A DNA stretch of 10,000 bases from Halisarca cf. caerulea (lineage: Eukaryota; Porifera; Demospongiae; Chondrillida; Halisarcidae). Shown here piece by piece: positions 1 through 8,603 of this stretch. The position numbers and the translations under genes are program-made. Every line of letters starts with the position of its first letter. The first letter of the stretch is position 1. Under the pieces are notes generated by a model. That model did no database searches and was not told where the DNA came from. It saw only the letters and a program-made list of their open reading frames with translations. The DNA lies in the NCBI GenBank assembly GCA_963170055.1, contig CAUJGJ010000434.1, positions 306,617 to 316,616 of the forward strand, read 5' to 3'.

Positions 1-669
1 TTGGTGTCGATGGTGCTGTTGGAGGAACAGATGGTGCAATTGATGGCGTCGGTGTTAACGGTGTACTTGGTGCCATTAGTGCCACAAGTGCAGGTGTAGT
101 TGGTGCCATAGTTGCTGAAGATGTCGGTATTGGTGTTGCTGGTGCTGACATTTGCGAAAATCGCCTTGGCATAGATGACTTCTTCCTCCTACGGCTCTGC
201 GGATGCTTCAAAGAACCTCTTTTAAATGCTTTTTTGAATAAATCCTGTACAATGCTGTCACGAGGTTGACTAGCATAGACCATGTAAAGAGGTGCTCTGT
301 CCTGCCCACTGGAATTGTTAAGGACAAAGGTAAGAGGCCAACTGCTGCAGTCAATTTTACTGTCTTCTGAGTAGATGTTAATCTTCAATTCCACATGCGT
401 CAGTTTTGCTTTAATGAGGATCCGAGGGGGAAACCGGAGAGTGACCCAGCCAACATAAACTGGGGAGATTTGGACAGCTTGAGGAACAGTCAGGCACATC
501 TCTCCAAAGCTGATGCAGATGTCCACGCGATACTGTCTTGTCTTTGCGGCATGGCTCAATTTCCTGAGCTGCTTTGAAGATACCTGGTGGTAGAGGTGGA
601 CTTCCGAGTTGAGGTAGACAGCTCCCTCGCTGTGAACTGGTAGCTTGAATCTCATTGGCTGACATGGGT
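1..669 (-). CDS. TGF-beta superfamily ligand, exon 2: prodomain, basic cluster and Pro/Thr-rich linker (partial)
   Basis: This exon continues the secreted ligand begun at 4368. Its acceptor (CCCTCCCTGCAG, AG at 671-670) lies behind a very long pyrimidine tract. The first two bases (AC) complete an Asp codon with the last G of exon 1. The frame then stays open for 222 codons to base 1, so the 3' end is missing. With exon 1 numbered 1-95, residues 102-232 read like a TGF-beta propeptide: NSEVHLYHQ (like the 'SAELRLYR' strand), YRVDICISF, a GWVTLRF segment (like 'WVTFDVT'), LTHVELKINIYSED and DRAPLYMVYAS (like 'PFLVVYS'). Residues 213-214 carry overlapping N-glycosylation sequons. A basic cluster (SRRRKK, 254-259; PRR, 263-265) resembles a convertase region but has no strict RXXR. 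Residues 270-318 are rich in Pro, Ala, Ser and Thr. The cysteine knot that would settle family membership lies outside the window. The call rests on pattern recognition of a poorly conserved prodomain plus exon 1, and no subfamily is assigned. Confidence 0.72.
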
Positions 670-671
670 CT

Positions 672-798
672 GCAGGGAGGGAGTTATGGAGTAAAGGAGG
701 GAGAGGGGAGGGGAAGAGAGAAGAGGGAGGGGAGAGGGGAGGGAAGGAAAGAGAGGTGAGGGAAGGGAGAGGATGGGGACAGGGAGAAAAAAGAAAAA
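672..798. repeat. Polypurine tract (GGGAGA-rich) at the exon 2 acceptor
   Basis: The plus strand is almost entirely A/G over about 125 bases, with an unbroken 64-base purine run at 693-756. On the transcribed minus sense this is a C/T-rich stretch directly upstream of the exon 2 acceptor, so it works as an oversized polypyrimidine tract. Such tracts can also adopt triplex (H-DNA) structure. Confidence 0.85.
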
Positions 799-1221
<423 letters not shown>

Positions 1222-1346
1222 ACTGCATGTACCAAATGTACTATATGTACTGTGTGTAGTGTGCATAAAGATGAAGGGGTACGTGTAATACCTGTGTGAC
1301 ACGATGTGCATGACAATTGCATGTTTGCTCAGAAATATTTTAAGTA

Positions 1347-1788
1347 CACACTGACAGCATCACAGGTTGCACACTGACAGCATCACAGGCTGCTCACTGG
1401 CAGCATCACAGGCTGCTCACTGACAGCATCACAGGTTGCACACACTGACAGCATCACCGGCTGCTCACTGACAGCATCACAGGTTGCACACACTGACAGC
1501 ATCACCGGCTGCTCACTGACAGCATCACCGGCTGCTCACTGACAGCATCACCGGCTGCTCACTGACAGCATCACCGGCTGCTCACTGACAGCATCACAGG
1601 TTGCACACTGACAGCATCACAGGCTGCTCACTGACAGCATCACCGGCTGCTCACTGACAGCATCACCGGCTGCTCACTGACAGCATCACCGGCTGCTCAC
1701 TGACAGCATCACCGGCTGCTCACTGACAGCATCACAGGCTGCTCACTGACAGCATCACAGGCTGCTCACTGACAGCATCACCGGCTGC
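1347..1788. repeat. 23-bp minisatellite, about 19 copies
   Basis: The core CTGACAGCATCAC is followed by a variable part (AGG or CGG, then CTGCTCA or TTGCACA). I counted 19 copies of the AGCATCAC core. Two main unit types are interspersed: the CGG/CTGCTCA form runs in blocks in the middle, while the AGG/TTGCACA form is enriched at the left end and recurs near 1600. Some TTGCACA units carry an extra CA. Units differ by only a few bases, so the array is young or homogenised. Confidence 0.97.
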
Positions 1789-2245
1789 ACAGACACAATG
1801 TAGACATTGTTGAGATACAGCAACCCACATAATGTACAAGCAGGGTATTCCCCTCACTTCCACAGATTAAAGATCTATGAAATCTGATATTCTTACGAGC
1901 TACAGTGACTTCCAGAAGAGAAGTATGCTATGAGTAATTAAGACTAATCTGACTGTTTGGATGTTGGATAAGAGAGGTTTTTCTGTGTTGGTATGATGTG
2001 TTTTCACATGTGGATAAATGGTTTCATCCCACGCTGTGGCTTTCAGCGGGAATACCTTTCGCCTCGCCCCCTTCAGAACCCTTGCTGCATGGTCCCACAC
2101 ACACACACTACTAGGCCCTTAGAGTCTGACGTGCCCTCAAAGCACAACACCACCTGTTAGCTTGTTGACATGAAAGGGCAACACATGTTGTGCGAGTGCA
2201 CCCAGAAGTGGACAACATTTGCAACAAAAGTCCTGAATTAAGTTT
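1789..2245. other. Intronic sequence, no recognisable feature
   Basis: This is unique sequence between two minisatellites. A 68-residue minus-strand open frame (1900-2106) has no recognisable motif. I see nothing supportable here. Confidence 0.5.
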
Positions 2246-2646
2246 CAGTTGTGAGGTGGTGTTGGTTGTGAGGTGGTCTCAGTTGTGAGGTGGTGTCGGT
2301 AGTAAGGTGGTGTTGGTTGTGAGGTGGTGTCCGGTGTGAGGTGGTGTTGGTAGTGAGGTGGTCTCGGTTGTGAGGAGCTCTTGGTTGTGAGGTGGTGTCG
2401 GTTGTGAGGTGGTGTCGGTTGTGAGGTGGTCTCGGTAGTGAGGTGGTGTTGGTTGTGAGGTGGTGTTGGTAGTGAGGTGGTCTCAGTTGTGAGGAGCTCT
2501 TGGTTGTGAGGTGGTCTCGGTAGTGAGGTGGTGTCGGTTGTGAGGTGGTGTCGGTTGTGAGGTGGTGTCGGTAGTGAGGTGGTGTCGGTTGTGATGTGGT
2601 GTCGGTTGTGAGGTGGTGTCGGTTGTGAGGTGGTGTCGGTTGTGAG
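2246..2646. repeat. 17-bp G/T-rich minisatellite, about 23-24 copies
   Basis: The consensus unit is GGTTGTGAGGTGGTGTC on the plus strand, with variants (GGTAGTGAGG..., ...GGTCTCGG, GGAGCTCTTGG). There is strong strand asymmetry: the plus strand is nearly all G and T with an occasional A or C. The minus strand is open through the whole array and would encode a Thr/Pro/His-rich 17-residue repeat, but this follows from the unit lacking stops, not from coding selection. Spaced GG pairs could support two-tier G-quadruplexes. Confidence 0.97.
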
Positions 2647-2810
2647 ACAGTGCATGAAACTAAAAAAAATAAAGGATAATATTTTCAGACTAAAAACACA
2701 AAGTTTGAATTCTGAAGTGATTTGATATAACAAAGGTGATTGTAAGGTTTTCCCACCACTTCAGTTGAAGGCAATGCATCACGACATACACTGCTGAGAA
2801 CACCTTGCTG

Positions 2811-2814
<4 letters not shown>

Positions 2815-2879
<65 letters not shown>

Positions 2880-2945
2880 ATTCATGTATGCATGTGTGTG
2901 TGTGCATGTGTGTGTGTGTGTGTGTATGTGTGTGTGTGTGCGCGC

Positions 2946-2994
<49 letters not shown>
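2815..2994. repeat. Compound (TG)n microsatellite with CATG/CGCG interruptions
   Basis: A perfect (TG)n tract of 64 bases (2815-2878) is followed by an interrupted TG/CATG/TATG/CGCG stretch and a second pure (TG)n tract up to 2994. The interruptions show that the central part is older than the two flanks. Confidence 0.97.
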
Positions 2995-2996
<2 letters not shown>

Positions 2997-3153
2997 CATA
3001 GCTACAGGTATTGGATTTGCCCCAGGGCTGTCTGGTCTGTCCACTGCTGACAAAGGAGTGAGCTATTTGTTCACAAAAGACACTTTACAAAAACAAGCAA
3101 TTGAGGCTAATGATATTCATTGCATATTATACTTATTAGTCCTGTATATGCTA

Positions 3154-3559
3154 GGGATGAGGGGAATATGCTCTAAAAAGCTCCACTTATGCTATGCTCC
3201 TGTGCTCAAGGTGCAATCCCATTATGCTTTCAAATTTATGAATTATTCCTTTAAAACTTTAAGTAAACACATGCAGTACTACAGTGACTGTCATACAACA
3301 TGGCTGCCAATAAGCTACGAAGATCAGTACACAGGTTCTCAATTGATAGGAATTTCACCACTACAACTTGTACTGATTGACTCACTAGACTAATTACACT
3401 CTCTCGTAGTACTCAGAGTACTAGTTGAGCTGTTGGTAGCCATTTTGAGCCACTTGGCATTGGGTATGCCAGTATAAACACCGATTATTCCCGCATTATG
3501 CCTGTGAAATTCCAACACCTATTATTCCCAAATCTATGCCAGCATATTCCCCTCATCCC
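3154..3559. mobile_element. MITE-like element with 19-bp perfect terminal inverted repeats and TA flanks
   Basis: The left end GGGATGAGGGGAATATGCT (3154-3172) is repeated perfectly in inverted orientation at 3541-3559. Both ends are flanked by TA (3152-3153 and 3560-3561), as expected for a TA target-site duplication of the Tc1/mariner type; the perfect inverted match extends to about 22 bp if the flanks are counted. Inner arms also pair: CAACATGGCTGCCAATAAGC near 3298 resembles the reverse complement of TGTTGGTAGCCATTTTG near 3431. There is no transposase frame in the 406 bases, so it would be non-autonomous. It lies in the ligand intron. A related full-length element elsewhere in the genome is expected but cannot be checked here. 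Confidence 0.72.
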
Positions 3560-3625
3560 TAGTCAATGCTCAAAGGACAGGTCTGCCCACAATGCTGGAC
3601 TTGCTGGGATACACCATGTTTATGG

Positions 3626-3627
<2 letters not shown>

Positions 3628-3673
<46 letters not shown>

Positions 3674-3802
3674 ATGTATGTACAGTATGTATGTGTATGT
3701 ATAAATTACACACGTACACGCATGCATGTATGCATGCATACATATTTGCACACACATACACATTTATCCCCCCCCCCTCCCACACACACACACATACATA
3801 CA
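3628..3802. repeat. (CA)n microsatellite plus CATG/CATA-rich degenerate repeat and a C run
   Basis: A (CA)n tract at 3628-3668 passes into degenerate TATG/CATG/CATA sequence. This contains a ten-base C run (about 3769-3778) and another short (CA)n at 3781-3793. The repeat strand is opposite in sense to the (TG)n tracts at 1125 and 2815. Confidence 0.93.
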
Positions 3803-3901
3803 AGACTTTATACACTCACGCACCAGTGTTGTGGCCATTACAGGGATATGTATGCAACTATCATTGCAATTGTCTGAGTATTATAACAGTCCATTCATAC
3901 C

Positions 3902-3904
<3 letters not shown>

Positions 3905-3953
<49 letters not shown>
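3905..3953. repeat. (CA)n microsatellite, about 24 units
   Basis: Forty-nine bases of uninterrupted CA lie about 130 bases inside the 5' end of the ligand intron (minus-strand sense), close to the exon 1 donor. Confidence 0.97.
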
Positions 3954-3957
<4 letters not shown>

Positions 3958-4082
3958 AATAATGCCAAGAAAGAAAGCAGGATTGCTACCAGCAATGACT
4001 CGAGATGCTAATTAATGCACAGAAATAACGAATTGTCTTTGGAGGAGATGGCGTCACGCAGCAAACGTACAAAGAGACTAAC

Positions 4083-4368
4083 CGTTAGTCCGAGCTTGGT
4101 TTTCAAACGAACGAATGGAATTTGCCTTCTCGTAAAGCAGGTCAGCCTGAGTTCTGTTGGGCTGGGACAGATTAAAGTATATCTCTCGAAGCAAGCGCGG
4201 TACTGTCACGTTCAAAATCTCTGGTTTCCCCTCGCCTTTGGTAACTGACGGATTCTCCGCTGTAGCGTCCGACGGCGCTCCAGAAACGTCGCTAGGGCTA
4301 CTGCTGCGAGCGACTGAAGTCTTCAGCAGGTAAATAGCCAACAGTAGAAAAGCTAGAAGGCTGGGCAT
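4083..4368 (-). CDS. TGF-beta superfamily ligand, exon 1: signal peptide and start of prodomain
   Basis: The exon encodes 95 codons plus one base. Residues 1-20 (MPSLLAFLLLAIYLLKTSVA) form a clear signal peptide, so the product is secreted. Ser/Pro/Asp-rich sequence follows, then the family-typical prodomain start: VPRLLREIYFNLSQ (residues 56-69; compare the helical 'P..MLELYRRLS' of BMPs) and DLLYEKANSIRSF (76-88; compare the BMP motif 'ANTVRSF'). Three N-glycosylation sequons are visible (NVT 53, NLS 66, NRT 71). The start at 4368 is the first ATG in this frame; a further in-frame extension upstream begins only at a GTG. It has G at -3. The donor AACG|GTTAGT (GT at 4082-4081) is phase 1 and matches the two-base start of exon 2; reading through it would hit a stop two codons later. 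Known family members form disulfide-linked dimers cleaved by convertases, with the prodomain helping folding and latency. Nothing here identifies the receptor class. Confidence 0.74.
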
Positions 4369-4469
4369 CTCGCGTTGCAGACAAAAATTCTCCAGAACAA
4401 ATTCGCACGATCTCTTCGAATATGTTGCCAGTGTCGTTGCAATGCAATCCACTGCGGGGCAGACTATTG

Positions 4470-4580
4470 CTCACGTGATCCCCGGAAGCTGAAGATAACA
4501 CATGAATTCTCATCCACTCGCCATCGCATATAGCTGGTAACGCCCATTAAGCCAACCACACCCACTAAACCAATAAAGCG
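4470..4580 (-). promoter_or_regulatory. Candidate promoter / 5'UTR region of the ligand gene
   Basis: This is the unique sequence 100-210 bases upstream of the ligand start codon. It contains an E-box palindrome CACGTG (4472-4477), an ETS-like CCGGAAG on the plus strand (4482-4488) and a CCAAT pentamer (4570-4574, plus strand; ATTGG on the gene sense). I see no convincing TATA box. Motifs this short occur by chance, and the transcription start is unknown. The placement rests mainly on being the only non-repeat DNA just upstream of exon 1. Confidence 0.25.
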
Positions 4581-4703
4581 CACAATACATGCATGCAGCT
4601 GAAATCTGGCTACACCCATGGACACACCATCAAAGCGAACTTGTGGGTTTTGTATTCAGTGAGCCCTCTTTGATCCGACCACATCTGTTCCTCATGAAGT
4701 GTG

Positions 4704-4976
4704 TTGGATGAACCAGGTGTTGGATGAACCAGGTGTTGGATGAACCAGGTGTCAGATGAACCAGGTGTTGGATGAACCAGGTGTTGGATAAACCAGGTCT
4801 TGGATGAACCAGGTGTTGGATGAACCAGGTGCTGGATGAACCAGGTGTTGGATGAACCAGGTGTTAGATGAACCAGGTGTCAGATGAACCAGGTGTTGGA
4901 TGAACCAGGTGTTGGATGAACCAGGTGTTGGATGAACCAGGTGTTGGATGAACCAGGTGCTGGATGAACCAGGTGT
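4704..4976. repeat. 16-bp minisatellite, 17 copies
   Basis: The unit is GGATGAACCAGGTGTT, with single-base variants (GTCAGATGAACC, GCTGGATGAACC, GATAAACC). I counted 17 copies of the GAT(G/A)AACC core. A 9-base direct repeat ACCACATCT flanks the array (4678-4686 and 4978-4986). The array sits in the candidate upstream region of the ligand gene. Confidence 0.97.
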
Positions 4977-5023
4977 AACCACATCTAGTGCATACCCGGA
5001 AGTTGGCACTTCTTAGTAGAATA

Positions 5024-5601
5024 GGAGAGACACCAGCCCATGGAACAAGGAGAGACACCAGCCCATGGAACAAGGAGAGACACCAGCCCATGGAACAAGG
5101 AGAGACACCAGCCCATGGAACAAGGAGAGACACCAGCCCATGGAACAAGGAGAGACACCAGACCGTGGAACAAGGAGAGACACCAGACCGTGGAACAAGG
5201 AGAGACACCAGCCCATGGAACAAGGAGAGACACCAGCCCATGGAACAAGGAGAGACACCAGCCCATGGAACAAGGAGAGACACCAGACTGTGGCACAAGG
5301 AGAGACACCAGACCGTGGAACAAGGAGAGACACCAGCCCATGGAACAAGGAGAGACACCAGCCCATGGAACAAGGAGAGACACCAGCCCATGGAACAAGG
5401 AGAGACACCAGCCCATGGAACAAGGAGAGACACCAGCCCATGGAACAAGGAGAGACACCAGCCCATGGAACAAGGAGAGACACCAGCCATGAAACAAGGA
5501 GAGACACCAGCCTGTGGAACAAGGAGAGACACCAGACCGTGGAACAAGGAGAGACACCAGCCCATGGAACAAGGAGAGACATCAGCCCGTGGAACAAGGA
5601 C
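5024..5601. repeat. 25-bp minisatellite, about 23 copies, open in all six frames
   Basis: The unit is GGAGAGACACCAG followed by CCCATGGAACAA. Variants include ACCGTGGAACAA (several copies), ACTGTGGCACAA, CCTGTGGAACAA and a copy missing one base (CCATGAAACAA near 5488). The unit contains no stop codon in any of the six frames. Since 25 is not a multiple of three, every frame cycles through all three phases, which gives long artificial reading frames on both strands. I do not regard these as genes. Confidence 0.97.
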
Positions 5602-5815
5602 ACTCCCATCCATCAACATGGGGCTTATTCAATTTCACGTGCAGTTCATGTGCAGTGTAATAACTTGATTAATATATGATCAGGTAAACATTAACTAGAA
5701 TAAATAACATTGGGGGAGGGGAGGGGGGTTATAGCCCCTCTAGCCTTCATGGTTCCTACACCTATGTCCCTTGTTTAACATATCCACCTATTGAATCCTG
5801 ATAACCCACTTATCA
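5602..5815. other. Spacer between two minisatellites, with a G-rich/C-rich hairpin
   Basis: This is short unique sequence. At about 5713-5741 a G-rich run (GGGGGAGGGGAGGGGGG) is followed by a TTATA loop and AGCCCCTC, which could fold back on it. No coding potential is visible. Confidence 0.45.
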
Positions 5816-6985
5816 GATATAGACACACACACCCATCAGATCCAGACACACCCACCCATCAGATCTAGACACACCCACCCATCAGATTATATAGACACAC
5901 CCACCCATCAGATCTAACTCACCCACCCATCAGATCTAAACACACCCACCCATCAGATCTAGACACACCCACCCATCAGATCTAGACACACACACCCATC
6001 AGATCTAGACACACCCAACCATCAGATCTAGACACACCCACCCATCAGATCTAGACACACACCCATCAGATCTAACAAACCCACCCATCAGATCTAGACA
6101 CACACACCCATTTCATTTAAACACACTCACCCATCAGATCTAGGCACACCCACCCATGAGATCTAGACACACCCACCCATCAGATTATATAGACACACCC
6201 ACCCATCAGATCTAACTCACCCACCCATCAGATCTAGACACACCCACCCATCAGATCTAGACACACCCACCCATCAGATCTAGACACACCCAACCATCAG
6301 ATCTAGACACACCCACCCTTCAGATCTAGACACACACCCATCAGATCTAACAAACCCACCCATCAGATCTAGACACACCCACCCATTTCATCTAAACACA
6401 CTCACCCATCAGATCTAGGCACACCCACCCATCAGATCTAGACACACCCACCCATCAGATTATATAGACACACACACCCATCAGATCTAACTCACCCACC
6501 CATCAGATCTAAACACACCCACCCATCAGATCTAGACACACCCACCCATCAGATCTAGACACACCCACCCATCAGATCTAGACACACCCACCCATCAGAT
6601 CTAGACACACCCACCCATCAGATCTAGACACCCACCCATCAGATCTAACAAACCCACCCATCAGATCTAGACACACCCACCCATTTCATCTAAACACACT
6701 CACCCATCAGATCTAGGCACACCCACCCATCAGATCTAGACACACACACCCATCAGATCTAGACACACCCACCCATCAGATCTAGACACACCCACCCATC
6801 AGATCTAGACACCCACCCATCAGATCTAACAAACCCACCCATCAGATCTAGACACACCCACCCATTTCATCTAAACACACTCACCCATCAGATCTAGGCA
6901 CACCCACCCATCAGATCTAGACACACCCACCCATCAGATCTAGACACACCCACCCATCAGATCTAGACACACCCACCCATCAGAT
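5816..6985. repeat. 23-bp minisatellite, about 50 copies, with higher-order repeats
   Basis: The basic unit is CACACCCACCCATCAG followed by ATCTAGA. Marker variants recur in order: a GATTATATAGA unit at 5885, 6183 and 6458, and a CCCATTTCAT unit at 6111, 6386, 6684 and 6865, each followed by an ACTCACCC unit and a TCTAGGCAC unit. The marker spacings (298, 275; 275, 298, 181) are close to whole numbers of units (13, 12 and 8). The array therefore grew by duplication of blocks of about 12-13 units as well as single units. Most units contain AGATCT. It lies in the intergenic region between the ligand gene and JNK. Confidence 0.97.
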
Positions 6986-7462
6986 CGACCAGGTAAACCC
7001 CAGGTTCCACTGCCCAATTGTTTTAAGGTACATGTATGTAAACTATACAATATATTATTATGCTATATATACACATATTATATGTATCTAACCACATGCA
7101 TATTATTATTGCTACATACTATTATACTGTTTATCACCACATCTAACCAGTTTCTATCATGTAACAGAAAATATCAATCATTTCTGCACTAATGGACACA
7201 CTATCATATACTAAATATTATGCCCTTCAGGCTTGAAAGTAGAAACATGTGTGCGCGGATAATATATATTAAAGCCAGGTATTTTTACCATCATGCACAC
7301 ACAAGTAGACAGACAGACAATTTAATTGGATTGCTCAACCAACAACAACAGTGGAGAGGTTCTTATTCCAGAATACTAATTAATCATCCTGTCTGGATGA
7401 GAGAAATAATTACATTAATTGATATCAATCCAGCTGCTCTTTCAGCTGGCTACTGGCAGAAG
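6986..7462. other. AT-rich intergenic sequence, no recognisable feature
   Basis: AT-rich DNA with many TATA/ATTATT stretches (notably 7030-7130). An open frame starting at 7220 runs into the (TG)n array and has no recognisable domain. I see no supportable gene. Confidence 0.5.
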
Positions 7463-7467
7463 GTGTG

Positions 7468-7530
<63 letters not shown>

Positions 7531-7553
7531 ACATGCGTGCGTGTGTATGTGTA

Positions 7554-7613
<60 letters not shown>

Positions 7614-7747
7614 CATGTGTGTGTGCATGTGCATGTGTGTACGTACGTTCATGTGCGCGCATGTGTGCGTGCGTGTGCATTTGTGTGTGCATGCGTTTGC
7701 ATGCATGTGTGTGTGTGTGTGTGCATGTGTTTTTGTCTGTGTGTGTC
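7463..7747. repeat. Compound (TG)n microsatellite with CATG/CGTG interruptions
   Basis: Two pure (TG)n blocks (about 7470-7526 and 7556-7610) are separated by GCGTACATGCGTGCG-type sequence. A 130-base degenerate tail follows, with CATG, GTAC and GCGCGC steps, ending in TTTTTGTCTGTGTGTGTC. The structure matches the compound tract at 2815-2994. Confidence 0.96.
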
Positions 7748-8028
7748 TGCCAGACGACATTATTTATGGACCTTGTTTACTCTGGGAAAAACAGACAAAC
7801 ACAGGCACCTTGGCTCCACCTGATCCCCTGCAAAGAGAAACAAGGCCCGATCCGGGAAGGTGTGTTGTCATAAGACTTATACACCCATCACCTTTAGCTG
7901 TTACTGGTTAAAAGGTAGCAGGAGCGGCTAACCGTGGATAAATTTCAAATTTTTGATCGCTAGTTCATTATTTTTACACAATCATTGTATTAATTAGTTA
8001 TTTCACATAATATGAATCAAACTTTTCT
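7748..8028. other. Intergenic sequence, no recognisable feature
   Basis: This is unique sequence without coding signals. GGTAGCAGGA at about 7915 is the inverted complement of TCCTGCTACC in the triplication that follows at 8029, which may reflect a decayed inverted arrangement. Confidence 0.4.
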
Positions 8029-8091
8029 AAGGTGGTCCTGCTACCAACTAAGGTGATCCTGCTACCAACTAAGGTGGTCTTGCTACCAACT
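8029..8091. repeat. 21-bp direct triplication
   Basis: Three tandem copies of AAGGTGGTCCTGCTACCAAC plus T. Copy 2 has GATCC for GGTCC and copy 3 has GGTCTT for GGTCCT. Although 21 is a multiple of three and the minus strand is open across it, no flanking coding sequence supports a gene. Confidence 0.9.
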
Positions 8092-8149
8092 AATTCTTCT
8101 CGTCCCACAAAAACACAAACACTGCATGAACAAAACCAGTACATATCTA

Positions 8150-8603
8150 GCCATTTGTGGACTCTCCCAAATAAGGACACAGTACAATAAACCTCTCCAA
8201 AAAGGACACGACGCACAGTTCCAGTATAATTTCTACAATACATTTTGAACCTCCCAAAGAGGACAACCTCTCTACAAAGGACAAATCAGCTGAATTTGCG
8301 TCGTACCCAGTGTTCCTTGTTAACCATATTATCAGGTATGAACTATAAATAAGTGTAGACTGTGATGCATGCAAGCAAAGCAAATAATATTATGGTCGTA
8401 ACGTGAAATATAGTCTTTACATCTGTGTCCATATACATACCTGCAAACACGTACACAATTCCTAATTTAGTTTTAAAAAAATTCACAATAAATATCCCAA
8501 TGGTGTCCTTAGTATAGAGGTTCAACTGTACAGGACTGTTGACTGTGGTCCCAATGGTGTCCTCATTATAGAGATTCCACGGTACAGGACTGTTTACTGT
8601 GGT
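8150..8603. mobile_element. Cluster of decayed transposon-end-like sequences in inverted arrangement
   Basis: On the plus strand, 8156-8283 carries several copies of a motif of the form (GG)ACTCTCC..AA(T/A)AAGGACA: TGGACTCTCCCAAATAAGGA, AACCTCTCCAAAAAGGACAC, AACCTCCCAAAGAGGACA and AACCTCTCTACAAAGGACA. At 8496-8603 a 54-bp direct duplication carries the same motif on the opposite strand (minus reading TACAGTTGAACCTCTATACT, then AAGGACACC). Sequences of the type 'CAGT.GAACCTCTATA..GGACA' are common termini of pogo/Tigger-like and related elements in invertebrate genomes; that assignment is from general knowledge and unverified. No transposase frame is present and the boundaries are approximate. 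Confidence 0.42.

Noticed and set aside
1..268. Plus-strand Gly/Val/Ala-rich open stretch
   Set aside because: It is the antisense of the Pro/Ala/Ser/Thr-rich linker of the ligand exon, where the minus strand has splice-phase and domain support.
395..665. Short open frames on both strands over the ligand exon
   Set aside because: They overlap the prodomain coding sequence in other phases, and only the prodomain frame is open across the whole exon with homology.
1347..1788. CRISPR-like array
   Set aside because: The repeats are contiguous with no unique spacers of constant length; this is a minisatellite in a eukaryotic intron.
2245..2733. Minus-strand 162-residue open frame of Thr/Pro/His-rich repeats
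   Set aside because: It is the 17-bp minisatellite read on the strand without stops; there is no flanking domain, and copies vary without regard to codon position.
2805..3393. Plus-strand frame of Cys-Val repeats continuing into 130 non-repeat residues
   Set aside because: The first part is (TG)n. The remainder lies in the ligand intron and largely inside the MITE-like element, with no recognisable domain.
4864..5679. Long repeat open frames on both strands (up to 251 residues)
   Set aside because: The 25-bp and 16-bp units lack stops, so open frames in every phase are automatic. No start context, splice signals or coding flanks support a gene.
7220..7911. Plus-strand frames rich in Cys-Val or His-Thr through the (TG)n complex
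   Set aside because: Alternating TG always reads as Cys-Val or Val-Cys, and as His-Thr on the other strand; the non-repeat ends match nothing I recognise.
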